This document shows positions 48,401-60,004 of a stretch of 64,000 nucleotides of DNA, piece after piece. The translations under genes and the position numbers were made by a program. Position 1 is the stretch's first letter; the number at the start of each line of letters is the position of its first letter. A model generated the notes under the pieces. The model made no database searches, was not told the origin of the DNA, and saw nothing but the letters and a program-made list of their open reading frames with translations. The DNA is from Acanthamoeba castellanii str. Neff (lineage: Eukaryota > Discosea > Longamoebia > Acanthamoebidae), in assembly GCF_000313135.1 (NCBI RefSeq), contig NW_004457442.1, positions 1,208,657 through 1,272,656 on the forward strand. The letters run 5' to 3'.

Positions 48401-49642
48401 GCTTGATGTCGATGTCCTTGCCCTTCATTTTCCTCTTCAGTCTCCAGAGGTAATCGATGTTGACCTTCATCTCGTTGACGAGAGGCGCTGAGATAAAAAG
48501 AGAAGGTTATAAAACGTTGTAGGGAGCTTGCCTCTAGTGTGAGCGGAGCTGTACCCACGAAACACTCTTCGCCGTTTTGCAGGGCAATCACTTCTGGGAC
48601 CTTGGTGTTGGGTGGGAAGTTGGGCAAAAGGAATGAATCCTCAGCCACATCGTCATACGACTCCATGCTGTATAGATCACAATAAACCCTCACTGTTAGC
48701 CCACGGTCGGCGTCGGCCTCTTAGCCTTTGGCCCTTACCTGGGAGATGGTGCAGGCGACACAAGGCTCCTCGCCTGGTTCTGTGATACGAACTGCTGTCT
48801 GGCCTGCTCACCCTTCTCGGCCTGTGTAGGATCCAACGGATGAGCGAAACGAACGGTTATTGATGCGGGTTGTTGTGGCGTGCCTGTCCCGTAGGGTCCA
48901 GAAAGTTCTTTAGCTCCTTGCAGTGAAAGCGCGAGTCGCTAAGCAAGCCCTGGATGCGGTGATGGTGCCCGGGCGTGCAACAGGAGGAGATGAGCCAGGT
49001 TCAGTTGGAAGGAGGAGGGCGAAAAGAGAGGCCTGCGCACCTGGACAAAGGTCTCGAGTCCGTGCCGCCGGTCGTCGAGGAACTCAGGGCCGTGCGTGCC
49101 GAACAGAGTATAAGACTTGGGCGGAAACGAGGGAAGCCGCAAGTGCGGGAAGCGTCTCTCCATCTACAAGCGCGCCACCACCGAAGTGTGAGCAAAAACT
49201 TTGAAGATCTAGAACTTGATGCAAGCGGCCATTTGTTGTGTGTGACGATGAGATCTTCCGTGGAAGGTTGTTGGTGGGAACCTTGATCTTGAAGTCGTGC
49301 AGGGCTGAGTAGCGGTAGGGCGCCACCCAAGACATAAAGTCATTCCTCACAGCAAGATTGTAGTACTGCACAAAAACATCGACGAGATGGGTAAAGATAA
49401 CCGACGTGCGTACAAATGCGCGAGGTGCTTGCGCGTACCGAAGTCCCATCTGGTTTAGTATCAACTGTGGGGATGGAGACCTGCCATTTGTCCAAACCTT
49501 TTACGCTCATATCGGTGAAGATGTGGGGCTGCACGAAACGTCCACCCACTCTACTATCTATTGCGCCACCTGTGTCTCGGCGCGTCGCAGGCGAATACGT
49601 CCCTGGCGCTGGATAGCCAGGGTAAGATGATCTGATGTCCAT
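45450..49642 (-). CDS. PX-domain protein with long Ser/Pro/Gln-rich region and helical C-terminus
   Basis: Fourteen exons: 49642-49439, 49365-49282, 49163-49041, 48949-48884, 48821-48739, 48667-48555, 48487-48359, 48289-48066, 47984-46556, 46474-46326, 46250-46152, 46067-45969, 45877-45739, 45652-45450, joined to 1047 residues. Residues about 55-160 form a phosphoinositide-binding PX domain: YRYSALHDFK, then FPHLRLPSFPPKS with the PxxP loop, then PEFLDDRRHGLETFVQ. A helical middle segment follows. The largest exon (476 codons) is low-complexity Ser/Pro/Gln/Tyr. The last 230 residues are charged and predicted coiled coil. PX proteins act on endosomal membranes, so a sorting-nexin-like trafficking role is inferred. 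Intron 4 appears to use a GC donor (GCACGC at 48883). No BAR or VHS domain could be assigned. Confidence 0.8.
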
Positions 49643-49947
49643 CCGCCGCGTCGACTGTGCAGAGAAATGAAAATTTTCCCTTGCCCGTTCCCTTCTCGAA
49701 TCTTCCCTCTCTTCTTCCACCAGAAGGGCAGGAACCTCCACCTACTTGCTTGAACGTGGTTTAGCTGCTCGGCCAACGAGATCGTGGGACCGAACTCTTG
49801 TTGATGTTTGTCTTGTCCATCAACACAGCCCCAAGGGCCAGTATGTGCATCCGTCTCTTCTCTTCTCTCTCCTTCGCGTTCCTCCGTAGCAACAAGAACA
49901 CTTCTTCTTGACACCTCATTCTCTCTCTCTCTCTCCTGTTCCTTCCT
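49643..49947. other. Spacer between two tandem minus-strand genes
   Basis: About 305 bases between the Zn2Cys6 stop and the PX-protein start, containing a (CT)n run at about 49921-49935. It should hold the 3' end of one gene and the promoter of the other. No supported coding sequence. Confidence 0.4.
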
Positions 49948-51646
49948 TTACTTCGATTGTTCTGCTGGCGTCATCGATCCGGGCTGCAGGAGACCTTCGT
50001 TGCCCTTCCAGGCGAGCTCTGGCGGTACCAGCGAGATGTTACCACCGTTGTTCTGGGCTGCTCAGGGACGGACAGGGAAAGTGAGCGTTAGCACTCACAA
50101 GCCTACGCTACGTGGTGTGAGCGTGTGCGTGTGCGTGTGTGCGGTGCAATGTACCTGATGCGACGTGCTTCGTAATCTCTTCCCACGTCATCGAGATTTG
50201 AGTACCGTTCGCTGAGGGTGAAGAAGAGGAGCAGGTGAGCAACGAACAACGTCATGGTAACACAACAGAAGGGATTCGGGGTGCGTACGCCAAGCCATCG
50301 GGATGGTCAGCTGTGGCGTGTACTGCGGCTGCGGTGGCATATGGAGGCCTCCGTGTTGCGCTGCCATACCCTGTCCCAGGTTGACGGCGCTCATGTATTG
50401 AAGTTGAGACGACAGAGGAGAGGCAAAAGTCGGAACGGATGACGGAGCAACACCGCCTGCAACGACAAAGTGAACGGAAGGGAAAAGGTTACAAGAGAAC
50501 GACGAGATGAACGACGGTCGAAGAGGAGCAGCAACATACCGAGAGCAGGAGATGAGGAGGGAGAAGGTGAAGAGTCGGCGGAGAGAGGAGTGACCGTAGC
50601 GTTGGTCTTGGCGCGATTCGACGATCGCTTCTTTCGTGGCACGTCCATGCACGTCGATTCAAGTCCATTCCGTACGCACTTGGTGCATGGCCGGAAGGCA
50701 TCGCATCCTGTCAAGAGACACACACGTCGAAAGGAGCGCCTGCGGTAAGTGGGCAGATCGATAACGCATAGAACAGAACCAAACCGTCCGCCAAAAGGAG
50801 TTTCGTGCTGACTACGGAGTTGATGCATAAACCGAATCAAAATAGAAAATAGAAAAATAAAAAAGATGATCTCGAGATCATGAGGTCTGCGGTACCGGTC
50901 TTCCGTTTTCGGCAGTTGAGGCAGGCGCTCTTGACCTGCTTTCGCTTGGGCCGGGCCTTTACCTGCTGCGCGTCCTCGATGCCGCCGTTGACGAGGTGTG
51001 CTGGCATGCCTCCTCCCGCGACGTTGCCGCCGTTGACGAGGTGGGCCGGCATGGCTCCTCCGCCTCCTCCGTTGCCGATGCCGCTGCCACCGCCGTTGAC
51101 GAGGTGGGCCGGCAGGCCGACGACGCCCATGCCCCCCGCGACGCTGCCCGGGGGCGGCAGTGGCGGTAGAGTCTGGTAGGCGAACGGGAACGGGCCATGC
51201 AGCTGGTGCTGCAGCTGCTGCTGGATATGGTGCTGCAGGGCATGGGCCTGGGCCACGGACGAGCTGGCCGAGTTGATGGCCTGCAGCTGGTCATTGCTCA
51301 AACCCCCGTAGGCCCCGTGCTGCAAATCGGCGACTTGATGATGGTGCGCCTCGGCGGCGGCTTCCTCTGCGCTCTGGTGATGGTGGTGGTGGTGATGATG
51401 ATGTTCGAGGTGCTGCTGTGTGTGCTCTTCTTCATCGTCTCCGTGGTGGTGATGCTCGTGGCCGTGATCGTGATGGTGCAGGTGCTCGTGCTGATGATCG
51501 TGATGGTGGTGTTGTTCGAGATTGTGGTCGTGCCCGTCGTGTTCGTGATGGATGAGCCCATCGCCATTATCCTCCACTTTCGCACTCAAGCTCGCATTAG
51601 CGTTGCTCGATTCGTTCGCATCTAATTGCTTCCCGACCCCGTCCAT
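49948..51646 (-). CDS. Zn2Cys6 binuclear-cluster transcription factor with histidine-rich N-terminus
   Basis: Five exons: 51646-50896, 50707-50540, 50456-50289, 50211-50155, 50057-49948, giving 417 residues. The N-terminal 100 residues are extremely rich in His, Asp and Glu, with runs of six to nine His. The peptide LPAHLVNGG or MPAHLVNGG occurs three times at about residues 180-222. The zinc cluster crosses the first intron: ACLNCRKRKTG in exon 1, then CDAFRPCTKCVRNGLESTC in exon 2, which fits Cx2Cx6Cx5Cx2Cx8C. A basic stretch, PRKKRSSNRAK, follows. This DNA-binding fold is typical of fungi and is also known in some amoebozoa. The short C-terminus (MTWEEITKHVASQNNGG) has no named domain. The His-rich region suggests metal binding, which is not demonstrated. 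Confidence 0.85.
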
Positions 51647-52233
51647 TTTTCAAATCTATCCGATTTTACGGATCTCAGCTCTGCCGTTCCCTCGATCGCT
51701 ACTACGGAAACAAACACACCGAGATTGACGAATTACCTTCCTAAATGCTGATGAAATGTGTAGCGATGCGAGCCGAAATGTTGTAACGTATAGGTCGGAG
51801 AACCGGCTTTGTTCGACTCCGTACTCCGCACCGGACAACTCGAAAACTAGAAAAGTCCGTCACGGAGTGGAGACAATTCGGAGCTTTGACGGGGTTGGCC
51901 AACCGAAAGCAACGTTGATTTCGATTGGCGCGTGCTTCTGATGGAGAAAAGAAAGAGAAAAAAAAGTGAAATGCGCGGTCACGGCGAGACCAAGGGACCT
52001 TGGTGAGGCCGCGATCAGCGCGAGCACCAGGAGACTCGCAGACGTGGTCACCGGCTCGCGTCGCTGCCCACTTCATCAGCAGTGATAGAAACGGGAGAGG
52101 GTACAGGCGAAAAGTACTTTTGCTAAAAAGCGCGGTTGCTGTTCTTTTCTCCCGAGTTTTCTTCTCCCCAAACGAGGGAGCACAAAGTCGTTGGGAGGAC
52201 AGTAGACTACTGCCACTACCTCTCGCGGACGGC
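51647..52233. other. Divergent promoter region, Zn2Cys6 factor / GTPase-RING gene
   Basis: About 590 bases between two divergent start codons. Open frames here are short and lack family features. I see no clear TATA box, repeat or RNA gene. Confidence 0.4.
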
Positions 52234-55200
52234 ATGTTGAGACGCGAACTGTTCCCGCATGAAGGACGGCAGGATGCCCCCTCCTCCGTCTCTTACGAGG
52301 CGGTTGTCGAGCTCGCCCCAGGCGAGCCATCCGACGATGAGCAACTGGAGCGCGAATTTCTCGAATCTGCTCCTCCCATGGACGAGCTGCAATGGGGCGG
52401 TACGACCTTGCACCTCTTACTTTTACTGCGAAGGAGACCGTCTTCATCATTATTTTTAATTCATTTTTAACGATTTGGGCAGAGGTGCTTCAGCTGCGGC
52501 AGCTCGTGGAGAAGCACGGCATCCCCTTTGAGCCTGTAGAGAAAGCCCTGCAGGTTTGATCTGAACCTTTTCTATTTTTTAACCTAAAATCGAAATATTA
52601 CTGATTTAATGTTGATAATAATATTCCTTTGGCCAGGCCAAGAGTCTGCCCGTGAGCCAGCATGCGCTGGTGCAACTCACGGAAGAGGACCTGAAGAAAC
52701 AGAAGGACCTCAAGATGAAGCCACGCAAGCAACTCCTCAACCTCATCAACACGCTGCAGGAGGATGGTATGGGCCTGGCCCACACTCAACACCTGGCTGC
52801 CGATTCATCGGACTCTCACCGACCACCATCTCCACACTGCGTGCGGTGTCGTATATCCGTTTTCTATCAGAGAGCGCGCAGTTCGATCTGGCCACATTCT
52901 TGCACGCGTGCCTGCACGACATGGAGGATTGCTACGACCTCGCCACCGCCACACAGGCCACGCTTCTCGACGCCGAGATCGTCAAGTTCGATGACCTCAT
53001 GATGCTCAACATGGGCGATCTGGCCGAGCTCAACCTTAATCCAAAAGTGACCGAACGTTTGGGCATCATGATCCAAATATTCAGCGGTGCGTCTGCTGTC
53101 GTTTTGCGTTGATGCGGGAACTGGACCGAACTCACTTCACGGCTTTTCCTATCAAACCTTTGCACGCATGCACGCGCGCAGGCTCGCACCTGACGGAAAT
53201 GGAGCGATTGCACGCTGCCCTAGCGAAAATGATCGAGGACCGACAGGGCGACCAGATCACGCCCGAGCTGTGGCAGCACTGCGAGGAGAGCGCCCGACTC
53301 TACGCCTTTGTGGACCGCATGCTGCACGGATGTCCGCTTCCCGGTGTCGACGCCACGCGCATCCGGCGAATCTCGAACTCGCTCACCTATTTCGTGGATC
53401 GCAAGCACCTGTTCTCGTTCAACGAGAACAACTGGGAGCGGCAACAGCAAGCCGAACAAGAGGTAACCCACCCGCTTGTCCGTCGTCTTCCTTCTTTTTC
53501 CACGCTGACTCGAAATGTAACATCCACAGCACGAGATCATATCCCTCTCGGGCGACGGCGTGTTCAGGACATCGCCCTACACGGCCACTCTGCAAACGTC
53601 CCTCCAGCAGTGCGCGCTCGATGACAGCTTCACCGTCACGTTCGTTGGGTCGACGCACGCCGGTAAGTCGTTTGTCATCCGGGAGCTCATGAACATCCGC
53701 AATCCCCTCAAGTACGTGTGTGTGGTGTGTGGTGTGTGGTGTGTGGTGTGTGGTGTGTGGTGTGTGGTGTGTGGTGTGTGGTGTGTGGTGTGTGGTGTGT
53801 GGTGGTGCGGATGTGTGTCATGGGTGCGTCCTCCGACTAACACCACACTGGTGGCCTCTTGTCAGACCACCCACGATTGGTCGACCGGCCTACCTGGAGA
53901 AAGAAGGCGGCGGCACCAGTCTCAACGCCTGCTGCTACTTCGAACGCCTGAAGGACACCGTCCTGCAAGACCAAATCTGTAAATTTGTAGACATGGAGGT
54001 ACGATCGCACCATGACACAGGATACACGCGTGCGCACACCTACTCATCGGTGGCCACAGGGGTATAATGCGGCGGGAGGACGCGCGAGGCGTCACGGCGC
54101 TGCGGCGGCTGTGGCAGCGGCACAAGACCTGTTCACGAAAAAGAGAGAGGAGTCGGTGGAGCAGCAGCTGCCTCGGCTGGCCTACCTGCTCAGCGACGTC
54201 ATCATATTCGTCGACGTCGTCGACGCAGCCAACAAAGACGTACGTCTTCGCTATCTTCTCTCTCTCGCAAAACGCAACACGCATGCCCGGGATTAAGCTC
54301 ACCGCATCGCATGCGCAGTATTTTGATCGCGTGTACCAGTTTGCATTTTCTGCGGTGGACCGCATCGCCTCTGCGCCCAAGCCGTCCCTCATCATCCTCC
54401 AAAACAAATGCGGCCAGAGCTCCCAGCTCAATGTCGATGTACGCATCACCTTCTCCTGCATCGTTGTGCGTCGTGCCCGCTCAGAACATTGACACATTTA
54501 ATGTGTCGTGTGTGTGTGTGCTGGCGTGCAGTTGGCAACGGAGCGATTCTGGAACGAGCACGATCCGCACAGAACGTTGAGCAACGTCTACCAGGACTTG
54601 CGGTGGGTCTCCGTGCCCGACTTCACCGACCCCAACTTCTTTCCGCAGATGCAGAAGCTCAGGGTTCGTCCCTCTTTCTGGCGCTTGTCCCTCTCTCCTC
54701 ACTGCCGACCGCCATCGACTCAATCACCGTGCACGTCGCACACACATGCACTCTGTAGGAGGAGCTGGCGACGATGCTGAACGCGCAGAAGGAGCGGCGA
54801 GTGGTGAAGCTCACCAACGAGCTGTGGCGCGCGATGCAGCACTACGTTGTCGACAATTTTGGATCCAACCACTTCTCGGTGGGCGCCTTCCTCGCGCAGC
54901 ACTTCAAGTCCGGCTCGCCCATGGCCGACCACGTCTTCTCGCGGTTCATGCGCCAATACGAGCGGCACAGCGCTCTCAACTACCCCGCCAAGCGCAGCCC
55001 ACAATTCAAGTACGCTAATGCATTCTCACACATTCCACACGACCGTTCCCCTTCTCATCGCACACACGCAACACAACACAGGAAATTCTGCGTTGAAGCG
55101 GTGCATTTTTTGGCGGCGCTCTGGGTGTGGACCAACAAGACCGAGGAGAACGGGGAGCCCCGCCTCCCTCCGATAGAGGGTATGTACGCATGACCGTGTG

Positions 55201-58200
55201 CGGTCGTAAGTCGTCTCCTTGATGATTGTGAGAATTACTTATCGCGTATGTTGTGTGCATCACAACAGGAACGACCGACACAGCGGAGGCCCAGAGGAAA
55301 GATCGGTTGACCAAGACCCATGTACGTGCTCTTTTCATTGCTAGTCACCGAAGTCTCCCCCCCCCCCGGTCTCGACCTGGTCGCTTACCGCGCGGCACGC
55401 GGCGCGCAGGACAAATCTATCGCTCTGAAAGCGGATTGGATTCTGGACAATCTGCTGTCGTCGCTACAGAAATCGTGGCCGTGCGACGCCCTCTGTGACT
55501 TTGGCACCAACTCAGGCGAGGGCGACATTTACTGCACCCAGACCCTTCTTTCCGGCCACACCGCCCACCGCAGCCCCCTCAAGGTTGACATCATCACCCA
55601 GGGCGGTACGGCGCCTCCCTCCACGTGCGGTGTGCGCGGTGTGTGCGCGGTGTGCGCTCACTTTTCTGGTCGTTTGGGCTGCAAGGTTGGTGGCTGCGCT
55701 TCAAGTCCTTCTTCACGCGGGGCGTGCCAGCCGTGTGGCCCGGCGAGTACCTAAAGGCCAAGGTGGGCATCACCCACGAACGGCTGTGCGAGGAGTTCCA
55801 CGTCGCCCTCTTCTCCTTCCAGCAGGTTCGGCACTTCCCCCCCCCCCCAAACACACCCAGTGATCGCTTTCTTTCTTTTCTCTTTTCGGCGTCAGCAGTC
55901 TGACCCTTTCTCTTTTCCCTTCTTTCCAGATGGGCGTTGTCGATTTGTTGGACTGTCTCCACCGGTTCGTCGACCTCCAGCCCACTTCGGCCTCCAACTG
56001 CGCTCTCTGCGGGGTACTACTGCCATCCCGCCCCGCTGCCGTGGCTTGTTTGAACTGGTTGCTGATCTGGGCTCATGGTGATGGTAGATCCGTCCGTGCA
56101 CAGTGTGCTTCAACTCGTGCGGCCACGCCGTGTGTCAGCCGTGCGGCCAGCGCCTGCTGGACATCTCCATGAAGTGCTTCTTCTGCAATCAGCCTTTCAC
56201 GCGCCTCTTCCGCTACGTACGTCCATGTCTTCATATCTCCTACGACAACGTCGCACACGCACCACCGCACACGCACACGGATCATTCACAGTCACTATCT
56301 GTGTACAGCACCTGTTCACGCGGGAGTACGTACGCGCATCGATCAAGAAGAACGACACGCAGAAGTACAACGTCCGCTTCCTCTCGCCCGTCTTCGAGCC
56401 CTACCACCGCCAAAGCGACCAATTCGAAATGTACCAACAATTCCCCATATTGTTATCATTGTTAGTATTTACAGGTCTTATCGTTGGGCGGTAGAAAACT
56501 CGACCCATGACGCTCAAGTCCGAGTAGGCCCCAACGATAAGACATATTAGCCTTATTTGAAATCTCCTATTTGTTATTGGGTGTTTTTATTTGATTAGAG
56601 TGTTGCATTTTCAAAACAACCAGACTCAATGGAACGCCTTTTGGGCGGTATTTGTGCGCCACAGTCAGCGGGCGGCCAACCTGGTGTACTGCCTGAAGCA
56701 GCACGACCTGACCGTGATCGCGGAGATCCAGATCCCCAAGAACAACACGGTCATCGTGCACCTCTCCGAGGAGCTGCAGTACCGGCTGGGCTCGCAGCTC
56801 AACGAAGGCCGCCTGTTCACCCGAGTACGTCCTCTCTCTCTCTCTCTCTCTTTCGATTTCAATCCCTCTCCCTCTTCCTCTCTTCCTCTCTTCCTCTCTC
56901 CCTCCCTCTCTCTCTCGATGTCGCGTTTGCGTGTGCGTTGCGTGTGTTTTCATGCTCATGACCCACTGCTCGCAGACCGCAGCGTACATTGAGTACCGCC
57001 ATCCGATCAGCCTCCACCTGTGGGCGGCGTTGATGCACTACCAAGCCACCGAAGACCGGCTCGATGACATCATCGTGGATCAGGTCCACCACCACCCATT
57101 GTTTGTTTATCTATCTATCTTTTATTAATCTCAACTGCTCAGATTTCCAGCAAATACGACGGGCAGGAGCTCTCCTCGACGATCATCGCCTGTCTCTTCC
57201 TCTACCGCCTCACCAGTCACCTCTGGGACCTCTATGTACGACTGTCGTGTGTCGTGTGTCGTGTGTCGTGTGTCGTGTGTCGTGTGTCGTGTGTCGTGTG
57301 GTGTCGTGTGTCGTGTCGTGTGTCGTGTCATGGGCTCTAGTTTGATCAGCGAGCGTACGTGCAGGAGGAGGCTGATGAGGAGAAGAAGGGTCCGGCAGGC
57401 TGGGACATCGCCGGCGGGCTCAAGACCCATCTCGAGTGGGTGCTGGACATGGCCGGCATGTTCCTCTTCCCCCGAAAGAAGAGCGGCGGCGACGACGCCG
57501 CCACGCCGGCCCTCTCCATCTTCTCCCGCTTGCTGACCCAGGCGCCCACCCTCAAGTTCGTGGCGACGGTCATCAGTGACATCGTCGCCTGGGACGCCTT
57601 CCGGGACCTCAACGAATGCGGACCCAGCTTCTGCCTGGCGCTCCTCTTCCGCTTCCTCCTCACCCAGAACCTCAAGGACCAGAAGCGCGAGGCGGCCCTG
57701 CCCACCGTCGACGAGTGGTTCCACAACCGCGTCGCCTTCCTGCGGCGCCTCCACTCCCCCGCTACGGCCACCGCCGTCGGGTAAATCCCCCCCCCCCGGG
57801 TCAACGTTGCGTGCGCTCGGAGCTAAAAAAAGGTGGTCGTGCAGGGCGCAGATGACGTCGCTCTCGCTGTCATCGGGATCGTCGCCGGTGCCGTCGCCCT
57901 CGTCGTCGTTCGGCGCGCTGCCCCCGTTCCGCATGTCCGTGCCCACCGCCATCCCCAACACGCCCTCGCCCACGCCCTCCCGGTCCACTCCCACGTCGCC
58001 CCGCGGACACAGCAGCCACGGCCACGGCATGCCGTCGTCCCTGGCCACCGCCCACTCCTACTACGCCCCCTCGGCCTCATCGCCCTATCCTATCTATTTT
58101 GCCTCCAGTAGTACGTCGTGTCGTGTGTGTGTCGTGTGTGTCGTGTCGCTCACGAGTGGGATGGTGGTGGAGCAGGCGGTTCGGTGCCGACGCGGCCAGG

Positions 58201-58942
58201 GTTTGCTTCGCCGTTCAAGGCGCCTCCGCCATCGCCGTCGACTTCGCTGGGTTCGTCGGGGTCGTCTTCGTCCTCCACCCCGGGCAGTTCGTATTCCTCG
58301 CTGCCCTCTACACCCTCCTCGTCGAGCGAAATGATGGCCGTTCCGGCCGTCGATCTCAAACTGTGGATACTGGTCACCGATTGGATTGCCCGCTCGCTCT
58401 GCACCAAGACCTGGTACACACACGACACACACGACACACACGACACACGACACACACGACACACACGCACACATGCACACGGACTAACTGAGCGTTTCCT
58501 GCAGGTACCAGTATATAGGGTTGATCGGTGCGGTCGAGTGGGTCTACAGCACGCTGCCCAATGCCGAAATCGCACAGATGGTGGAGCGCATCCACGAGCA
58601 GGCCAGCAAGGAGGCCATGCTTTCCACCACCTCGCCCATTGCCCTGTGCCAGGTACCTTGCCCGCACACGCACACACGCACGCAGCAGCTGACATGCGCA
58701 CACGCCACCAGGACCAGTGGCGAATCTTGAAGAGCGTGGTCATCGACAAGTACCTCGCCGCGCGGTCGGCCAGCCACGCGCGACGAAGAGCGGCCGCGGG
58801 AGGCGAAGGCGAGAAGCAGACCAACAGCGGCGTGTCTGGCAGCAGCGCGGCGGCCTCCAACAAGGACCCGTCCGCCACGCCGACCACCCATCCACGAGAC
58901 AGCTCCGACGACGAAGGCGAGTTCTTCGGCAAGCTCTACTAG
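52234..58942 (+). CDS. Large SAM-like / P-loop GTPase-like / RING-finger protein
   Basis: Twenty-six exons join in frame to 1468 residues: 52234-52399, 52483-52553, 52637-52766, 52871-53086, 53182-53462, 53530-53711, 53866-53998, 54060-54239, 54319-54438, 54532-54663, 54759-55009, 55082-55179, 55269-55321, 55410-55605, 55686-55825, 55930-56013, 56088-56216, 56309-56430, 56599-56824, 56976-57083, 57143-57235, 57365-57780, 57845-58107, 58176-58413, 58505-58652, 58712-58942. Residues about 124-195 look SAM-like. A P-loop, GSTHAGKS, is at about 328-335, a Walker B-like strand DVIIFVDVVD at about 439-448, and a G4-like LQNKCG at about 480, lacking the usual Asp. A complete C3HC4 RING spans about 807-844 (CALC; C..H..C..C; CFFC), split by an intron. 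The C-terminus is Ser/Pro-rich then helical. A large GTPase coupled to ubiquitin ligation is inferred; no known family name fits all parts. Confidence 0.8.
53716..53806 (+). repeat. Intronic GTGTGGT tandem repeat
   Basis: About twelve head-to-tail copies of the 7-mer GTGTGGT immediately after the 5' splice site (GTACGTG) of intron 6 of the GTPase/RING gene, directly downstream of the P-loop exon. Confidence 0.9.
56475..56543. repeat. Perfect 14-bp inverted repeat in an intron
   Basis: GTCTTATCGTTGGG (56475-56488) and its exact reverse complement CCCAACGATAAGAC (56530-56543) flank a 41-base spacer, inside the 168-base intron 18 of the GTPase/RING gene, longer than most introns here. It could be a short MITE-like insertion or an RNA hairpin. 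Confidence 0.8.
57244..57329 (+). repeat. Intronic GTGTCGT tandem repeat
   Basis: About twelve copies of GTCGTGT with minor variants in intron 21 of the GTPase/RING gene, starting a few bases after the GTACGAC donor. Confidence 0.9.
58418..58475 (-). repeat. Intronic ACACGAC repeat (GTGTCGT on the minus strand)
   Basis: Array of ACACGACAC-type units in intron 24 of the GTPase/RING gene, the complementary-strand version of the repeat at 57244. It follows the GTACAC donor. Confidence 0.8.
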
Positions 58943-59031
58943 AGTGGAGCCCTCGGCCTTTCCTGCACCCCCACGCCCTCGTTATTATTTTACACTAAAT
59001 ATTCTGTATTATTCCTTTTCTAAAACAATTT

Positions 59032-59699
59032 TTGAGGTCCACCGTGGTGGTGAGGACCTCTGGGTCCGCCAGAACCGCCACCACCAAGCGTCATGTCGAG
59101 TCAAGGAGCTTCCCCGTCATCTGCCTTGCGATCTTCCTCGTCGCCAGCTTCTCCGGCTCCGCGCAGACGATGTGCACGGCAGGCGGCCCGGCCAATGGCG
59201 AGCCCTACACCTGCGCCAATGACGGCACCTTCATCGATCTGCGCGCAAGTGGATCGTGTGGAGATGCTCCAGCATGCCATCCCCCTCGGCAGCCGCGCCA
59301 TCATCCCCTTGGCCCAGCACCTGGCCAACGGCGGGGCCGAGCGAGGCACTGCGCTTCAAGCAGGTCGTGCCGCACGAGTGCGAGCAGGCCATCGAGAATC
59401 TGGTGTCGCTGACGATCAACTTCTCCAACGACGCCATGCGCATGTCTTGGCTACTGCGAACCATCCGGTGCCGGCTGGAGTGCGTCTACCTCATCGACGG
59501 ACCGGCCCTGAGCAAGCACCACTGCGTGGAGGACACGGCGGCGCTCAACTTCATCACAGGGTGCCTGGAACAACTGTGCCACATGCTGGACGAAACCGTG
59601 TTCTCACCACAGCAGCTCTTGGACTGCAGACCCATAGGCCCGTTCCGGAACCCGTGTGCGGGGGGGGGCTATCTCTATCCTACACTGAATGTGATCTGA
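59032..59699 (+). pseudogene. Frame-broken secreted cysteine-rich protein gene (or miscalled gene)
   Basis: Protein-like text runs through three frames in turn. The first (to about 59235) has a hydrophobic leader, FPVICLAIFLVASFSGSA, then a Cys-containing segment (TMCTAGGPANGEPYTCAND). The second (about 59220-59345) reads VDRVEMLQHAIPLGSRAIIP. The third (about 59330-59699) reads FKQVVPHECEQAIENL to a stop after YLYPTLNVI, with eight or more cysteines. No intron with good splice sites bridges the frames, so indels (true mutation or sequencing error) are the simplest reading. The intact product would be a secreted, disulphide-rich protein of about 200 residues. I do not recognise its family. 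No good ATG context was found; 59032 is not an ATG-confirmed start. Confidence 0.4.
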
Positions 59700-60004
59700 T
59701 GAGATGATGACACTGGCCTCTCTACTGCTAGCGGCAAAGCGGATGCCTCGGAGTACAGGACCGCGCTCAAGCCCGCCGCCCTTCGGGCACTGTAGTGCCG
59801 CCAACCGGATGGACGTGTATGACCCGACGGACTCTCTCTTTTGACCCAGGGGCTCGCTGCTGACCCTCCGTGTCTCCTCCACCAGATGATCACGCGGGGC
59901 ACACCTCAAGAGCAACACACCAACAACAAGGCTGTGGCCAACAGCAGCGGCTGCGACTGCATAACTTTTGGGTCTTTTATTATTAAAGGTGGTGGCACCT
60001 CCTC
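59700..60004. other. Spacer with no supported gene
   Basis: About 305 bases between the broken secreted-protein gene and the stop of the SPRY gene. It includes an AT-rich piece (TTTTATTATTAAAGG near 59978-59992). No gene, repeat or RNA seen. Confidence 0.4.

Noticed and set aside
49643..49914. Continuation of the Zn2Cys6 protein into a 118-codon frame
   Set aside because: The last Zn2Cys6 exon ends in frame with a stop at 49948. The downstream frame has no conserved features.
53720..53820. Open frame encoding a repeated Val-Cys-Gly-Val-Trp-Cys text
   Set aside because: It is a read-through of the GTGTGGT intron array; the flanking exons splice around it in frame.
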